In this document: positions 41,591-49,760 of the stretch, one piece after another
Layout of the letters: every line of letters begins with the position of its first letter
Numbering within the stretch: position 1 is the first letter of the stretch
NCBI GenBank assembly: GCA_028716365.1
Contig: JAQUPZ010000003.1
Span: 450,339-514,338 of the forward strand
Length of the DNA: 64,000 nucleotides
Source of the DNA: Kiritimatiellia bacterium
GTDB lineage: Bacteria > Verrucomicrobiota > Kiritimatiellia > UBA8416 > YA12-FULL-48-11
Reading direction: 5' to 3'
Notes under the pieces: model-generated
What the model was told of the DNA's origin: nothing
The model's input: the letters and a program-made list of their open reading frames with translations, nothing else
The model's database searches: none
Position numbers and translations under genes: made by a program

Positions 41591-42523
41591 ATGAATAGCA
41601 TATATACAACTACTATAACCAATGAGGCGAAACGGCGAGGAATTAAGATTGAAGTTCTTGATGAGCGGCTGCCAATATTTATTCTGAAAAAAGGGCATAA
41701 AAGTGTTCGTTGCTTCAATGTCTTGACCGACAATGTTGGTGCCGCAAGTTTCATTCTGGCGCAGAATAAAAGCGCAGCCAATTCCTTTCTGCGGAAGCAT
41801 GGTGTCCCGGTTCCTGATCAGGTGCCCTTTAATAATATGGATCAGGCGCGGCTTTTCCTGAAAAAACATAAGTGTATTGTGGTAAAACCGGCGGCCCAGT
41901 GGGGCGGGAGAGGAATTTCAGTAGCGGTAAGGACTGCTGCTGAACTGCATCATGCGCTTCAGCGGGCGCGGCGCTGTGAAGAGGATATTTTACTGGAACA
42001 GTTTATTGATGGCGATGATTACCGCTTAATTTTTGTGAACTATAAATTTGTGGCGGCAATCAAACGGAGTCCTGCAGTTATTACCGGTGACGGTAAAAGT
42101 ACAATCCTGACACTTATCAGGCGATTCAATAGAATAGAACAGAAAATAGATCCCAGTCACCGGATTCCGTTTGATCGTGAAACAGAACGAACGCTTGCAT
42201 GTTCAGGTATGAATTATAGATCCGTGCCTGCTGATGGAATGATAATACCGGTACGGAGGAATTCAAATTATCACACCGGCGGAGTGGTCGAAGTTGTCAC
42301 TGATAACGTAGATAGGTTGCTTGTTTCGGCAGCGCTGAAAATTGCACGGCTTGTTGCCGTACCGGTTATCGCAATCGACTTTCTGTATAACAAGTCTGCA
42401 AAGAAGTACTGGGTTATAGAACTGAGCCCCGACCTGGCTGTTTCTCCTCCGGAAGGTGGAGAGGTCGCAAAACGTTTTCTTGATTATTTATTTCCGGTTG
42501 TGCGAATTAATGAAAAAAGGTGA
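41591..42523 (+). CDS. ATP-grasp ligase, cyanophycin-synthetase-like single domain
   Basis: 310 residues; poor ribosome site, 14 bases after the M50 gene. Central ATP-grasp fold: 'NKSAANSFLRKHGVPVPDQV', 'CIVVKPAAQWGGRGISVAVR', 'ILLEQFIDGDDYRLIFVNYK', 'VVAAIKRSPAVITGDGKSTI' and C-terminal 'VIAIDFLYNKSAKKYWVIEL' (the usual metal-binding Glu/Asn zone reads 'IELSPDL'). The GDDYR...GDGKSTI pattern is that of the CphA1/GshAB ATP-grasp module, but the N-terminal domain and the Mur-ligase half of CphA are absent. It probably joins amino acids or modifies a peptide; substrate unknown. Confidence 0.82.
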   Translation: MNSIYTTTITNEAKRRGIKIEVLDERLPIFILKKGHKSVRCFNVLTDNVGAASFILAQNKSAANSFLRKHGVPVPDQVPFNNMDQARLFLKKHKCIVVKPAAQWGGRGISVAVRTAAELHHALQRARRCEEDILLEQFIDGDDYRLIFVNYKFVAAIKRSPAVITGDGKSTILTLIRRFNRIEQKIDPSHRIPFDRETERTLACSGMNYRSVPADGMIIPVRRNSNYHTGGVVEVVTDNVDRLLVSAALKIARLVAVPVIAIDFLYNKSAKKYWVIELSPDLAVSPPEGGEVAKRFLDYLFPVVRINEKR

Positions 42524-42537
42524 TAAATCAAATCCCG

Positions 42538-45500
42538 TCAATCCTGATCGATTATCGGGACATATCGACCGTTAGCAACTGTCTTGAAAATAGATTTATT
42601 GTTAAGAATGTTCTTTATAATTTCCTTCGCGTTATGTTGAGGCAAAGGATTCCCGTCAACCTTTAGTTTATCGTATACTTCTTCCAGACTTAAAGGTCTT
42701 CCTTCTTTAATGATCACGGCAGTTGCACGTTCCCTGATTGATCCCTGTCCTGATGATGTCAGCGCTCTTCTCGCATTGGTGTCGAGTTGTGGCATTTCAT
42801 CCATTTGGGATTCAGGTGGAGACTGATACCTTTCAGTTCGGCGAGGAATAACTTCGGATATTCTTTTTGCTGTGGGTACTGATTTTTCGATGACTACAGA
42901 AGCCGGCCGCGGTAGTATCACCTGGGAAGGTCGAGGTAGTTGTATTTGACGAGGCACTTGAGTTGGTCTGGGTGGTTGTACAGGCTTGGACTGTTGTACA
43001 GGTTTGGACGATTGTGCAGGTTTGGATGCGTGCACTGGCTTGGGCGTTTGAATCGGCTTAGAAGTATGAATTGGTTTGGGTGGCTGTTCGCGTTCAGGTG
43101 GGGAAACTGATTTTTGAACAGGCAGTGATTTCTCCTTAATAGGTGGAGGCGGTGCGATTGGCTTAGCTGGAGCTGGCGGTGGTGCAACTGGTTTAGCTGG
43201 AGCTGGCGGTGGTGCAACTGGTTTAGCCGGAGCTGGCGGTGGTGCAACTGGTTTAGCCGGAGCTGGTGGCGATGATACGACGGGACTGGACTGTACGGAC
43301 GCTTCTACCTTTTTGACCGGTTGAATTGGTTGGGACTGCGGGACGGGTTGTACAGCAGGTTGAGGTGCGACAACTGGTGTTGTTTGTACCGGTGGTTGAA
43401 CTGGCGGGGCTGTCGGCGTTACAGGGGGAACAGGTGCTTGTTGAACCGGTTGTGCTGATGCCGGAGCCGTAACTTGTGGGACATAGTTTGCGCTGATGGA
43501 GTAAAGTCCCTTTGTCGTAACAGTAAAAACATCCGGACTGTTACATAGTACTTTACGGACTACAGCCTTTGGCTTGTCTGCAGGCATAGCGCAACCAGCC
43601 GCAGTCATTTTGTCGAAAAGAATGTCGAAAGTGAGAGGTTTGCCTAACTGAGTGAGAATGGCGATGGCATGTTCCCTTATTGCCTGGTAACTGGAAGAAC
43701 TAACCGTTTGAGGGACAGAAGGACCCTGCTTTGCTCCTGGAATTGCAATAGGACTTTGCATGGTCTTTGGGCCTGGCTTGGCAATAGGACCAACGCCGGG
43801 CTTAAAGAACGGACTTGCTGCTGGTTTTGCACCAGGCTTACCTGTGGTTCCCATTCCTGTCTTGCTTACTGGTTGGGTACCAGCTTGCAGAGTTGGAGCT
43901 GCGGCGGACTGCTGGGCAACAGGAACTGGCTGGGGTAGCGATGCCGACATTTGTGGTACTGGTGCGACGGGCTGCATTACAACTGGTGCTGGAGATGGTA
44001 CAGGTGCCGATGCGACAGGAGTAGCCATTGGAGCAGGGGAAGCCGTAACAGGAGGTGTTATTGCCGGGACTGGCTGAATTGGTTGCATAGGTTGTGGTGT
44101 GACGGGAGGCGCAGTTACTGGTACAGCTTGCATTGGCGGAACGGGTTGAGGTGCGACAACTGGTGTTGTTTGTATCGGTGGTTGAACTGGCTGGGCTGTC
44201 GGCGTTACAGGGGGAACAGGTGCTTGTTGAACCGGTTGTGCTGATGCCGGAGCCGTAACTTGTGGGACATAGTTTGCGCTGATGGAGTAAAGTCCCTTTG
44301 TCGAAACAGTAAGAACATCCGGGCTGTTACATAGTACTTTACGGACTACAACTTTTGGTTTGTCGGCAGGCATGGGACAACCAGCTGCGGCCATTTTATC
44401 GAAAAGAGCGTCGAACGTAAGAGGTTTGCCTAACTGAGAGAGAATGGCAATGGCATGTTCCCTTATTGTCTGGTAACTGGAAGAACTTACTGTTTGAGGG
44501 ACAGAGGGACCTTGCTTGGCTCCTGGAATTGCGATTGGACTTTGAACAGTTTTTGGTCCTGGTTTGTGGATAGGACCAACGCCAGGCTTGAAGAACGGAC
44601 TTGCTGCTGGTTTTGCACCCGGCTTACCTGTGGTTCCCATTCCTGTCCTGCTTACTGGTTGGGTACCAGCTTGCAGAGTTGGAGTAGATGAGGGCTGTTG
44701 GGCGACTGGAGATGGGTGGGGTACAGGTACCTGTATTTGTTGTACTGGTGCTGATGCGATTGGCTGAATTGCAGCAGGTATTGTGGATGGTGCAGATTGC
44801 GGCATTACATGCGTGGCAGGTGCTGGAGTCACAGGTGCTGGTACGACAGGAGTAGCCATTGGAGCAGGGGAAGCCGTAACAGGAGGTGTTGTCGCCGGGA
44901 CTGGCTGAATGGGTTGTATAGGTTGAGGTGCAACTACTGGTGCTGTTTGTATCGGCGTTTGAGCAGGTTGAGCCGGTGGCGTCACGGGGGAAACGGGTAC
45001 CTGTTGAACTGATTGTGCTGGTGTTGGAGCCGTTACTTGAGGAACATAGTTCTCGTTAATGGAGTAAAGTCCTTTTGTCGAAACAGCAAAGATGTCAGGG
45101 CTGTTACATAGTACTTTACGGACTACAACTTTTGGTTTATCTGCAGGCATTGGGCAACGAGCAGCAACCATCTTGTCGAAAAGGCCGTCGAACGTAAGAG
45201 GTTTGCCTGATTGAGTGAGAATGGCGATGGCATGTTCCCTTATTGTCTGGTGACTGGAACCAGTGGTTCCAATCCCGGGCTTGCTTGCTGGTTGGGATAC
45301 AGGTGCTGTAGGAATAGTCTTTGGAGCAGGAGAAGGTACAACAGCAGGTGCAGTGAGGGGTGTTGCAATCGAAGGCTGACCTGGTTTTGCTGTTTTTTTG
45401 GCGATTGCATCATAACTAACCTGGAGTTCGTCTATCTTTCGCCGGAGATTAAGCATCTCCGCCAGTTCTTCAGAACTGTACATTGACATCATGTCCATAG

Positions 45501-45624
45501 GCTGACCGGGTTTTACCGGTTTTTTGGCGATTGCGTCAGAGCGAACCTGGAGTTCGTCTATTTGCCTGCGGAGATTAAGCATCTCCGCCAGTTCTTCAGA
45601 ACTGTACATTGACATTATGTCCAT
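42538..45624 (-). CDS. Four-copy HARE-HTH-like repeat protein with Pro/Gln-rich linkers
   Basis: 1028 residues, GGGGGAT before the ATG. Residues 1-84 are a tandem duplication of a 42-residue helical unit ('MYSSEELAEMLNLRR'). Four related ~68-residue winged-helix domains lie at 127-195, 386-454, 647-715 and 962-1024 ('TIREHAIAILTQSGKPLTFD', 'VVRKVLCNSPDIFAVSTKGL'). They fit the HARE-HTH fold (HB1/ASXL/restriction endonuclease, RNAP delta). Linkers are Pro/Gln/Ala/Val-rich and repeat every ~260 residues; 786-825 is four copies of APAKPVAPPP. Cytoplasmic, probably DNA-binding. The fourth, most divergent copy ends the protein. Confidence 0.72.
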   Translation of the reverse strand: MDIMSMYSSEELAEMLNLRRQIDELQVRSDAIAKKPVKPGQPMDMMSMYSSEELAEMLNLRRKIDELQVSYDAIAKKTAKPGQPSIATPLTAPAVVPSPAPKTIPTAPVSQPASKPGIGTTGSSHQTIREHAIAILTQSGKPLTFDGLFDKMVAARCPMPADKPKVVVRKVLCNSPDIFAVSTKGLYSINENYVPQVTAPTPAQSVQQVPVSPVTPPAQPAQTPIQTAPVVAPQPIQPIQPVPATTPPVTASPAPMATPVVPAPVTPAPATHVMPQSAPSTIPAAIQPIASAPVQQIQVPVPHPSPVAQQPSSTPTLQAGTQPVSRTGMGTTGKPGAKPAASPFFKPGVGPIHKPGPKTVQSPIAIPGAKQGPSVPQTVSSSSYQTIREHAIAILSQLGKPLTFDALFDKMAAAGCPMPADKPKVVVRKVLCNSPDVLTVSTKGLYSISANYVPQVTAPASAQPVQQAPVPPVTPTAQPVQPPIQTTPVVAPQPVPPMQAVPVTAPPVTPQPMQPIQPVPAITPPVTASPAPMATPVASAPVPSPAPVVMQPVAPVPQMSASLPQPVPVAQQSAAAPTLQAGTQPVSKTGMGTTGKPGAKPAASPFFKPGVGPIAKPGPKTMQSPIAIPGAKQGPSVPQTVSSSSYQAIREHAIAILTQLGKPLTFDILFDKMTAAGCAMPADKPKAVVRKVLCNSPDVFTVTTKGLYSISANYVPQVTAPASAQPVQQAPVPPVTPTAPPVQPPVQTTPVVAPQPAVQPVPQSQPIQPVKKVEASVQSSPVVSSPPAPAKPVAPPPAPAKPVAPPPAPAKPVAPPPAPAKPIAPPPPIKEKSLPVQKSVSPPEREQPPKPIHTSKPIQTPKPVHASKPAQSSKPVQQSKPVQPPRPTQVPRQIQLPRPSQVILPRPASVVIEKSVPTAKRISEVIPRRTERYQSPPESQMDEMPQLDTNARRALTSSGQGSIRERATAVIIKEGRPLSLEEVYDKLKVDGNPLPQHNAKEIIKNILNNKSIFKTVANGRYVPIIDQD
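43310..45246 (-). repeat. Long intragenic direct repeats (~780 bp period)
   Basis: Within the HARE-HTH-like gene the module HTH domain plus Pro/Gln linker occurs three times with periods of 786 and 777 bases (for example the segment starting TTGAACCGGT at 43441, its copy at 44227 and a diverged copy at 45004). The two left copies are nearly identical over hundreds of bases; the right one is more diverged. Assembly collapse or copy-number variation is possible here. Confidence 0.85.
45373..45624 (-). repeat. Tandem 126-bp duplication at the gene start
   Basis: Codons 1-42 (45499-45624) and 43-84 (45373-45498) of the HARE-HTH-like gene encode nearly the same sequence, each beginning Met-Asp-(Ile/Met)-Met-Ser-Met-Tyr-Ser-Ser-Glu-Glu. 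Differences are few, suggesting a recent duplication. Confidence 0.85.
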
Positions 45625-45662
45625 ATTCGATCCCCCATACGTATTGGAAAAAAGACGGTAAT

Positions 45663-45692
45663 AAAGTATCGCGATTTATGCATTGACGTCAA
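45663..45692 (-). promoter_or_regulatory. Possible promoter of the HARE-HTH-like gene
   Basis: Reading leftward, TTGACG (45687-45692) and TACTTT (45663-45668) are separated by 18 bases, placing a start about 30 bases before the ATG at 45624. The -35 is within the palindrome TTGACGTCAA (45683-45692). The rest of the 267-base gap to cstA shows only AT-rich sequence. Confidence 0.4.
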
Positions 45693-45891
45693 GGTGTTCT
45701 CTTCAGAAGAATTATATTCATAGGATATATGGTGAAATTATGCCAGTCGGTGAATCCGAAGTTTTGTTCTCAAGAAAATGAAACTTTTATTCTTAAGTAT
45801 GAACTCTGAAACTTCTTTTCTTGATTCCCAATAAATTGGGTGATAAGAAAACATCTTCTTTTCATGAAGTTTTCTCGGAGGTTTAGTAATA

Positions 45892-47988
45892 ATGAAGAAG
45901 ATTCTTTCTGTTCTGTTATGGACGGCACTTTCTATTCTGGGGGCTGGATCGGTTGCCATCATGGCATTTAGCCAGGGCGAGAAAATCAATGCGCTCTGGT
46001 TTATAACGGCAACCGTATGCGTTTTTATGGTCAGCTACAGGTTTCACAGCAAGTGGCTGGCCGCTAAGGTGCTTACGCTTGATGATACCCGGGCAACACC
46101 GGCATATACCCATGAAGACGGCAAGGACTATGTTCCGACGAATAAATGGATCGTGTTCGGTCATCATTTTGCTGCCATTGCAGGCGCAGGTCCGCTGGCC
46201 GGGCCGGTGCTGGCAGCCCAGTTCGGCTATCTGCCAGGAATGCTCTGGCTGCTGATTGGCAGCGTGCTGGGCGGTGCTGTACATGATGCGGTCACAATGT
46301 TCTGCTCAATACGGCGTGGTGGTAAATCGCTTGGCCAGATGGTGAAGGACGAGGTTGGTACTCCTGCCGGAATAATCGCACTGGTTAGCATAGTCTGCAT
46401 CATGGTCATTCTGATCGCGGTTCTGAGTCTCATCGTAGTAAAGGCTCTTGCTGAGAGTCCCTGGGGCCTGTTCACCATTGCCATGACAATTCCCATAGCC
46501 TTGTTCATGGGATGTTACCTGCGGTTTCTAAGACCGCGCAAGGTATTTGAGGTTTCGGCCATAGGCGTTGCCCTTCTATTGCTTGTAATCTGGGGCGGTA
46601 AGTACGTGTCCCTGTCTGAGTTCTGGTCTGGCATTTTCACACGCTCCGAGCCGTTCATTGCCTGGTCTCTGATTCTTTATGGGCTTGCTGCGTCGATACT
46701 ACCTGTCTGGCTGTTGCTGGCGCCGCGCGATTATCTGAGTTCTTTTATGAAGATTGGCACAATCATAGGGCTCATGGTTGCCATCATCTGGGTTGCGCCT
46801 CAGATCCGCATGCCCAAGCTGACACCTTTCATTTTTGGCAATGGGCTGGTGGTCTCAGGGATGGGCTTTCCATTCATATTTATAACCGTTGCCTGCGGAG
46901 CGATATCCGGGTTTCACGCACTGATAAGCAGCGGGACCACGCCCAAAATGGTAATGCGCGAGAATACGGTACGAACCATAGGCTACGGTGCAATGATCAC
47001 TGAAATGGCGGTTGGCGTAATGGCTCTTATAGCAGCAACAATTCTTGAGCCGGGCCAGTATTTCGCCATCAATACGAAAGCTGAGGTTGCGGCGATAGTT
47101 CTGCAGGACAAGACGCCGGCGGAGATTGTAAAATTGAAGACTGCGGCTGTTGTCAACAAGGTCTCAAAGACTGGCTTTGCCGTGACTACGGATGAGATGG
47201 ATCAGATGGCGAAGGACATTGGCGAGAAGACAATGTGCAGCCGCACAGGCGGAGCCCCGACTTTTGCCGTGGGAATGGCAGAGATGTTTGCAAAGGCTTT
47301 TGGCGGCAAAGCCCTGATGCCCCTATTCTACCACTTTGCCATAATGTTCGAGGCGCTTTTCATTCTTACGACCATAGATGCCGGTACAAGGGTGGGGCGG
47401 TTCATCTTGCAGGACCTGCTCGGGCATGTTTGGAAACCGATTGGTGATACAAGTTCAAACTTTTCAATTATTTCCACCAGTGTACTATTTGTGGCGGGAT
47501 GGGGTTGGTTCCTTTATCAGGGAGTAATTGATCCTCTAGGAGGTGTAAATACCCTGTGGCCAATCTTTGGGGTAGCAAACCAACTTCTTGCCGTAATTGC
47601 GCTGTCGCTCGGGACCACGGTGTTGATAAAAATGGGACGCGTGAAATATGCCTGGGTGACTCTTCTGCCCATGCTGTTCCTTCTTGTTGTAACTATAACG
47701 GCGGGTATTGAGAAGATTTACGCCAAAGATGCAGCGGGTTTTCTTCCGGCAATAGCAGGGCTTCGTGCCCAGCTTGTTACCGCATCTCCGGAAGCTGTAA
47801 AAAATATAAGAACCCTGATTTTCAATAACCAGGTGGATATAACCGTAACAGCGTTCTTTATGTTCCTCGTACTGTTGATTGTCGCCGCAAATGTCCATCT
47901 CTGGTGGTGCCTGCTTACCGGAAGGAAAGAACCTAAACTGAGAGAGGATCCCAGGGTTGAACTGGCCAGCATTCATCCTGGACAGTAA
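45892..47988 (+). CDS. cstA: Carbon starvation protein CstA family (peptide/pyruvate transporter)
   Basis: 698 residues; GGAGG ten bases before the ATG. About 16 TMs. Family motifs: 'VFGHHFAAIAGAGPLAGPVL', 'GMLWLLIGSVLGGAVHDAVT', 'ISGFHALISSGTTPKMV' and, near the end, 'LFILTTIDAGTRVGRFILQD' and 'LWPIFGVANQLLAVIALSLG'. CstA-type proteins take up peptides and, in the BtsT subgroup, pyruvate. Synonymous choices are visibly richer in G/C-ending codons (ctg, ggc, gcc) than in neighbouring genes, which could reflect high expression or transfer. Confidence 0.95.
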   Translation: MKKILSVLLWTALSILGAGSVAIMAFSQGEKINALWFITATVCVFMVSYRFHSKWLAAKVLTLDDTRATPAYTHEDGKDYVPTNKWIVFGHHFAAIAGAGPLAGPVLAAQFGYLPGMLWLLIGSVLGGAVHDAVTMFCSIRRGGKSLGQMVKDEVGTPAGIIALVSIVCIMVILIAVLSLIVVKALAESPWGLFTIAMTIPIALFMGCYLRFLRPRKVFEVSAIGVALLLLVIWGGKYVSLSEFWSGIFTRSEPFIAWSLILYGLAASILPVWLLLAPRDYLSSFMKIGTIIGLMVAIIWVAPQIRMPKLTPFIFGNGLVVSGMGFPFIFITVACGAISGFHALISSGTTPKMVMRENTVRTIGYGAMITEMAVGVMALIAATILEPGQYFAINTKAEVAAIVLQDKTPAEIVKLKTAAVVNKVSKTGFAVTTDEMDQMAKDIGEKTMCSRTGGAPTFAVGMAEMFAKAFGGKALMPLFYHFAIMFEALFILTTIDAGTRVGRFILQDLLGHVWKPIGDTSSNFSIISTSVLFVAGWGWFLYQGVIDPLGGVNTLWPIFGVANQLLAVIALSLGTTVLIKMGRVKYAWVTLLPMLFLLVVTITAGIEKIYAKDAAGFLPAIAGLRAQLVTASPEAVKNIRTLIFNNQVDITVTAFFMFLVLLIVAANVHLWWCLLTGRKEPKLREDPRVELASIHPGQ

Positions 47989-48135
47989 ATACAATTTCTT
48001 TTTGATAATAACCGCTGGTTGAAAATGAATGATCCAATATGTTGCCGTCCGTAGAGCTTCATTATTGACATTTCGTATGAGCGGGGCGAACATCCTTCTC
48101 CAATTTTGATTACATTTTGAAATGTGTTTTGAACA

Positions 48136-49743
48136 ATGAAGATTATTGATTGTGATTATTTTATCATTGGAAGTGGTATTGCAGGGTTGATGTCGGCATT
48201 ACATCTTTGTAAACACGGCAAGGTCCTGATTGTGACCAAAAAGGACCGTGCCGAAAGCAACACCAACAATGCACAGGGTGGCATAGCCTGCGTGGTGGCA
48301 TCCGATGATAGTTTTGAGGAACATATCCATGACACTCTTGTGGCCGGTGCCGGTTTGTGTAATGAAGATGTTGTCAGAAAAATAGTAAGCGCCGGACCTG
48401 AGCGAATTGCCGAGCTTGAGAAACTGGGACTGGCCTTTGCTGAACGTACGGAAGGAGGATATGATTTAGGGAAAGAAGGCGGTCATTCAAAACGGCGGGT
48501 CCTCCATGCAGGCGACATTACCGGCAGGCGTATTGAAGAAATTCTTTTACAGAGAATACATGCTGAGCAAAACATTTCCATTCTTGAACATTGTATCGTA
48601 ATAGATTTGGTTACCACAGGTTGGCTGGGACTTTCTGGCGAAAATCGCTGTTGTGGGGCTTATATTCAGGAACGCTTTTCAGGTGAGATCATGGCAGTCA
48701 GGTCGCCCTTCGTAATCCTGGCATCAGGTGGCGGCGGGAAGGTTTACCTTTATACCAGTAATCCGGATATTGCCACAGGTGATGGATTTGCCATTGCATG
48801 GCGTGCAGGCGTACCGATCAGGAATATGGAATTTATTCAATTTCATCCGACATGTCTCTTCCATCCAAAGGCCAAATCGTTTTTGATCAGCGAAGCGGTC
48901 AGGGGAGAGGGCGCAAAGCTGGTTGACGCAACGGGAAAATCATTCATGGAAAAATATGATAACAGGGTTGAGCTGGCGCCGAGGGATATTGTAGCGCGGG
49001 CGATTGATAGAGAAATGAAAACCAGTGGCGCGCCCTGTGTGTTTCTCGATATACGGCATAAGTCCGAAAAATTTCTTAGAGACAGATTTCCTAACATATA
49101 TGCAGCGTGTTTGAGCTTTGGTATTAACATGGCAACTGATCTGATTCCTGTTGTTCCTGCGGCGCATTATTTTTGCGGCGGAATCGAAGCTGGAATCAAT
49201 GGTACGACAGCCCTGTTTGGTTTTTTTGCATGCGGTGAAGTTGCATGTACCGGCCTGCATGGCGCAAACAGGCTTGCGAGCAATTCTCTTCTTGAAGCGC
49301 TTGTGTGCGCATACGAAATGACGAGGACAATAGTTGCCATGCCACGGACCGACAGCTGCATGAAATTGAAGATACCGGATTGGGAATATGGGGCAGCCGT
49401 TCCAAGCGACGAGGCTATTGTTGTTGAACATAACTGGAATGAAGTTCGTACCTGTATGTGGGATTATGTTGGCATTGTACGCACCAATAAACGGCTCGAA
49501 CGGGCCGCGCGCCGGATACAGACTTTGCGGCATGAGATCAGGGAGTATTATCTTGACTATCTTGTTAATCATGAAATTCTTGAATTGCGGAATATTGCTG
49601 CAGTGGCGGAATTAATTATACGATGTGCACAGATGCGGAAAGAGAGCAGGGGGCTTCATTTTACACTGGACTATCCGGAAGTGGATAATTCAACGAAGCC
49701 GAGGGATACGGTAATTGCGGATAAAGCAGGTGACCATATATAA
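48136..49743 (+). CDS. nadB: L-aspartate oxidase
   Basis: 535 residues, weak ribosome site. Oxidises L-aspartate to iminoaspartate, first step of NAD synthesis; FAD enzyme of the fumarate reductase/succinate dehydrogenase superfamily. FAD loop 'YFIIGSGIAGLMSALHLCKH', 'SNTNNAQGGIACVVASDDSF', 'HSKRRVLHAGDITGRRIEEI' (substrate region), 'FIQFHPTCLF', 'SEAVRGEGAKLVDATGKSFM', 'HYFCGGIEAGINGTTALFGF' and 'HGANRLASNSLLEALVCAYE' are all present. NadA and NadC are not in the window. It precedes aconitase by 17 bases. Confidence 0.95.
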   Translation: MKIIDCDYFIIGSGIAGLMSALHLCKHGKVLIVTKKDRAESNTNNAQGGIACVVASDDSFEEHIHDTLVAGAGLCNEDVVRKIVSAGPERIAELEKLGLAFAERTEGGYDLGKEGGHSKRRVLHAGDITGRRIEEILLQRIHAEQNISILEHCIVIDLVTTGWLGLSGENRCCGAYIQERFSGEIMAVRSPFVILASGGGGKVYLYTSNPDIATGDGFAIAWRAGVPIRNMEFIQFHPTCLFHPKAKSFLISEAVRGEGAKLVDATGKSFMEKYDNRVELAPRDIVARAIDREMKTSGAPCVFLDIRHKSEKFLRDRFPNIYAACLSFGINMATDLIPVVPAAHYFCGGIEAGINGTTALFGFFACGEVACTGLHGANRLASNSLLEALVCAYEMTRTIVAMPRTDSCMKLKIPDWEYGAAVPSDEAIVVEHNWNEVRTCMWDYVGIVRTNKRLERAARRIQTLRHEIREYYLDYLVNHEILELRNIAAVAELIIRCAQMRKESRGLHFTLDYPEVDNSTKPRDTVIADKAGDHI

Positions 49744-49760
49744 TAAGTCTGGAGGGAGAT

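Noticed and set aside
43669..45012. Several Cys/Trp/Arg- or Gly/Ala-rich open frames on the + strand
   Set aside because: They mirror the Pro/Gln-rich repeats of the HARE-HTH-like gene on the minus strand and repeat with the same period.
43310..45246. Possible CRISPR array because of evenly spaced repeats
   Set aside because: Repeat units are ~780 bp, in frame and protein coding; there are no short repeats with unique spacers and no cas genes.
45683..45692. Palindrome TTGACGTCAA upstream of the HARE-HTH-like gene as a dedicated operator
   Set aside because: Only ten bases, single occurrence and explainable as part of a -35 box; kept only as a promoter element.
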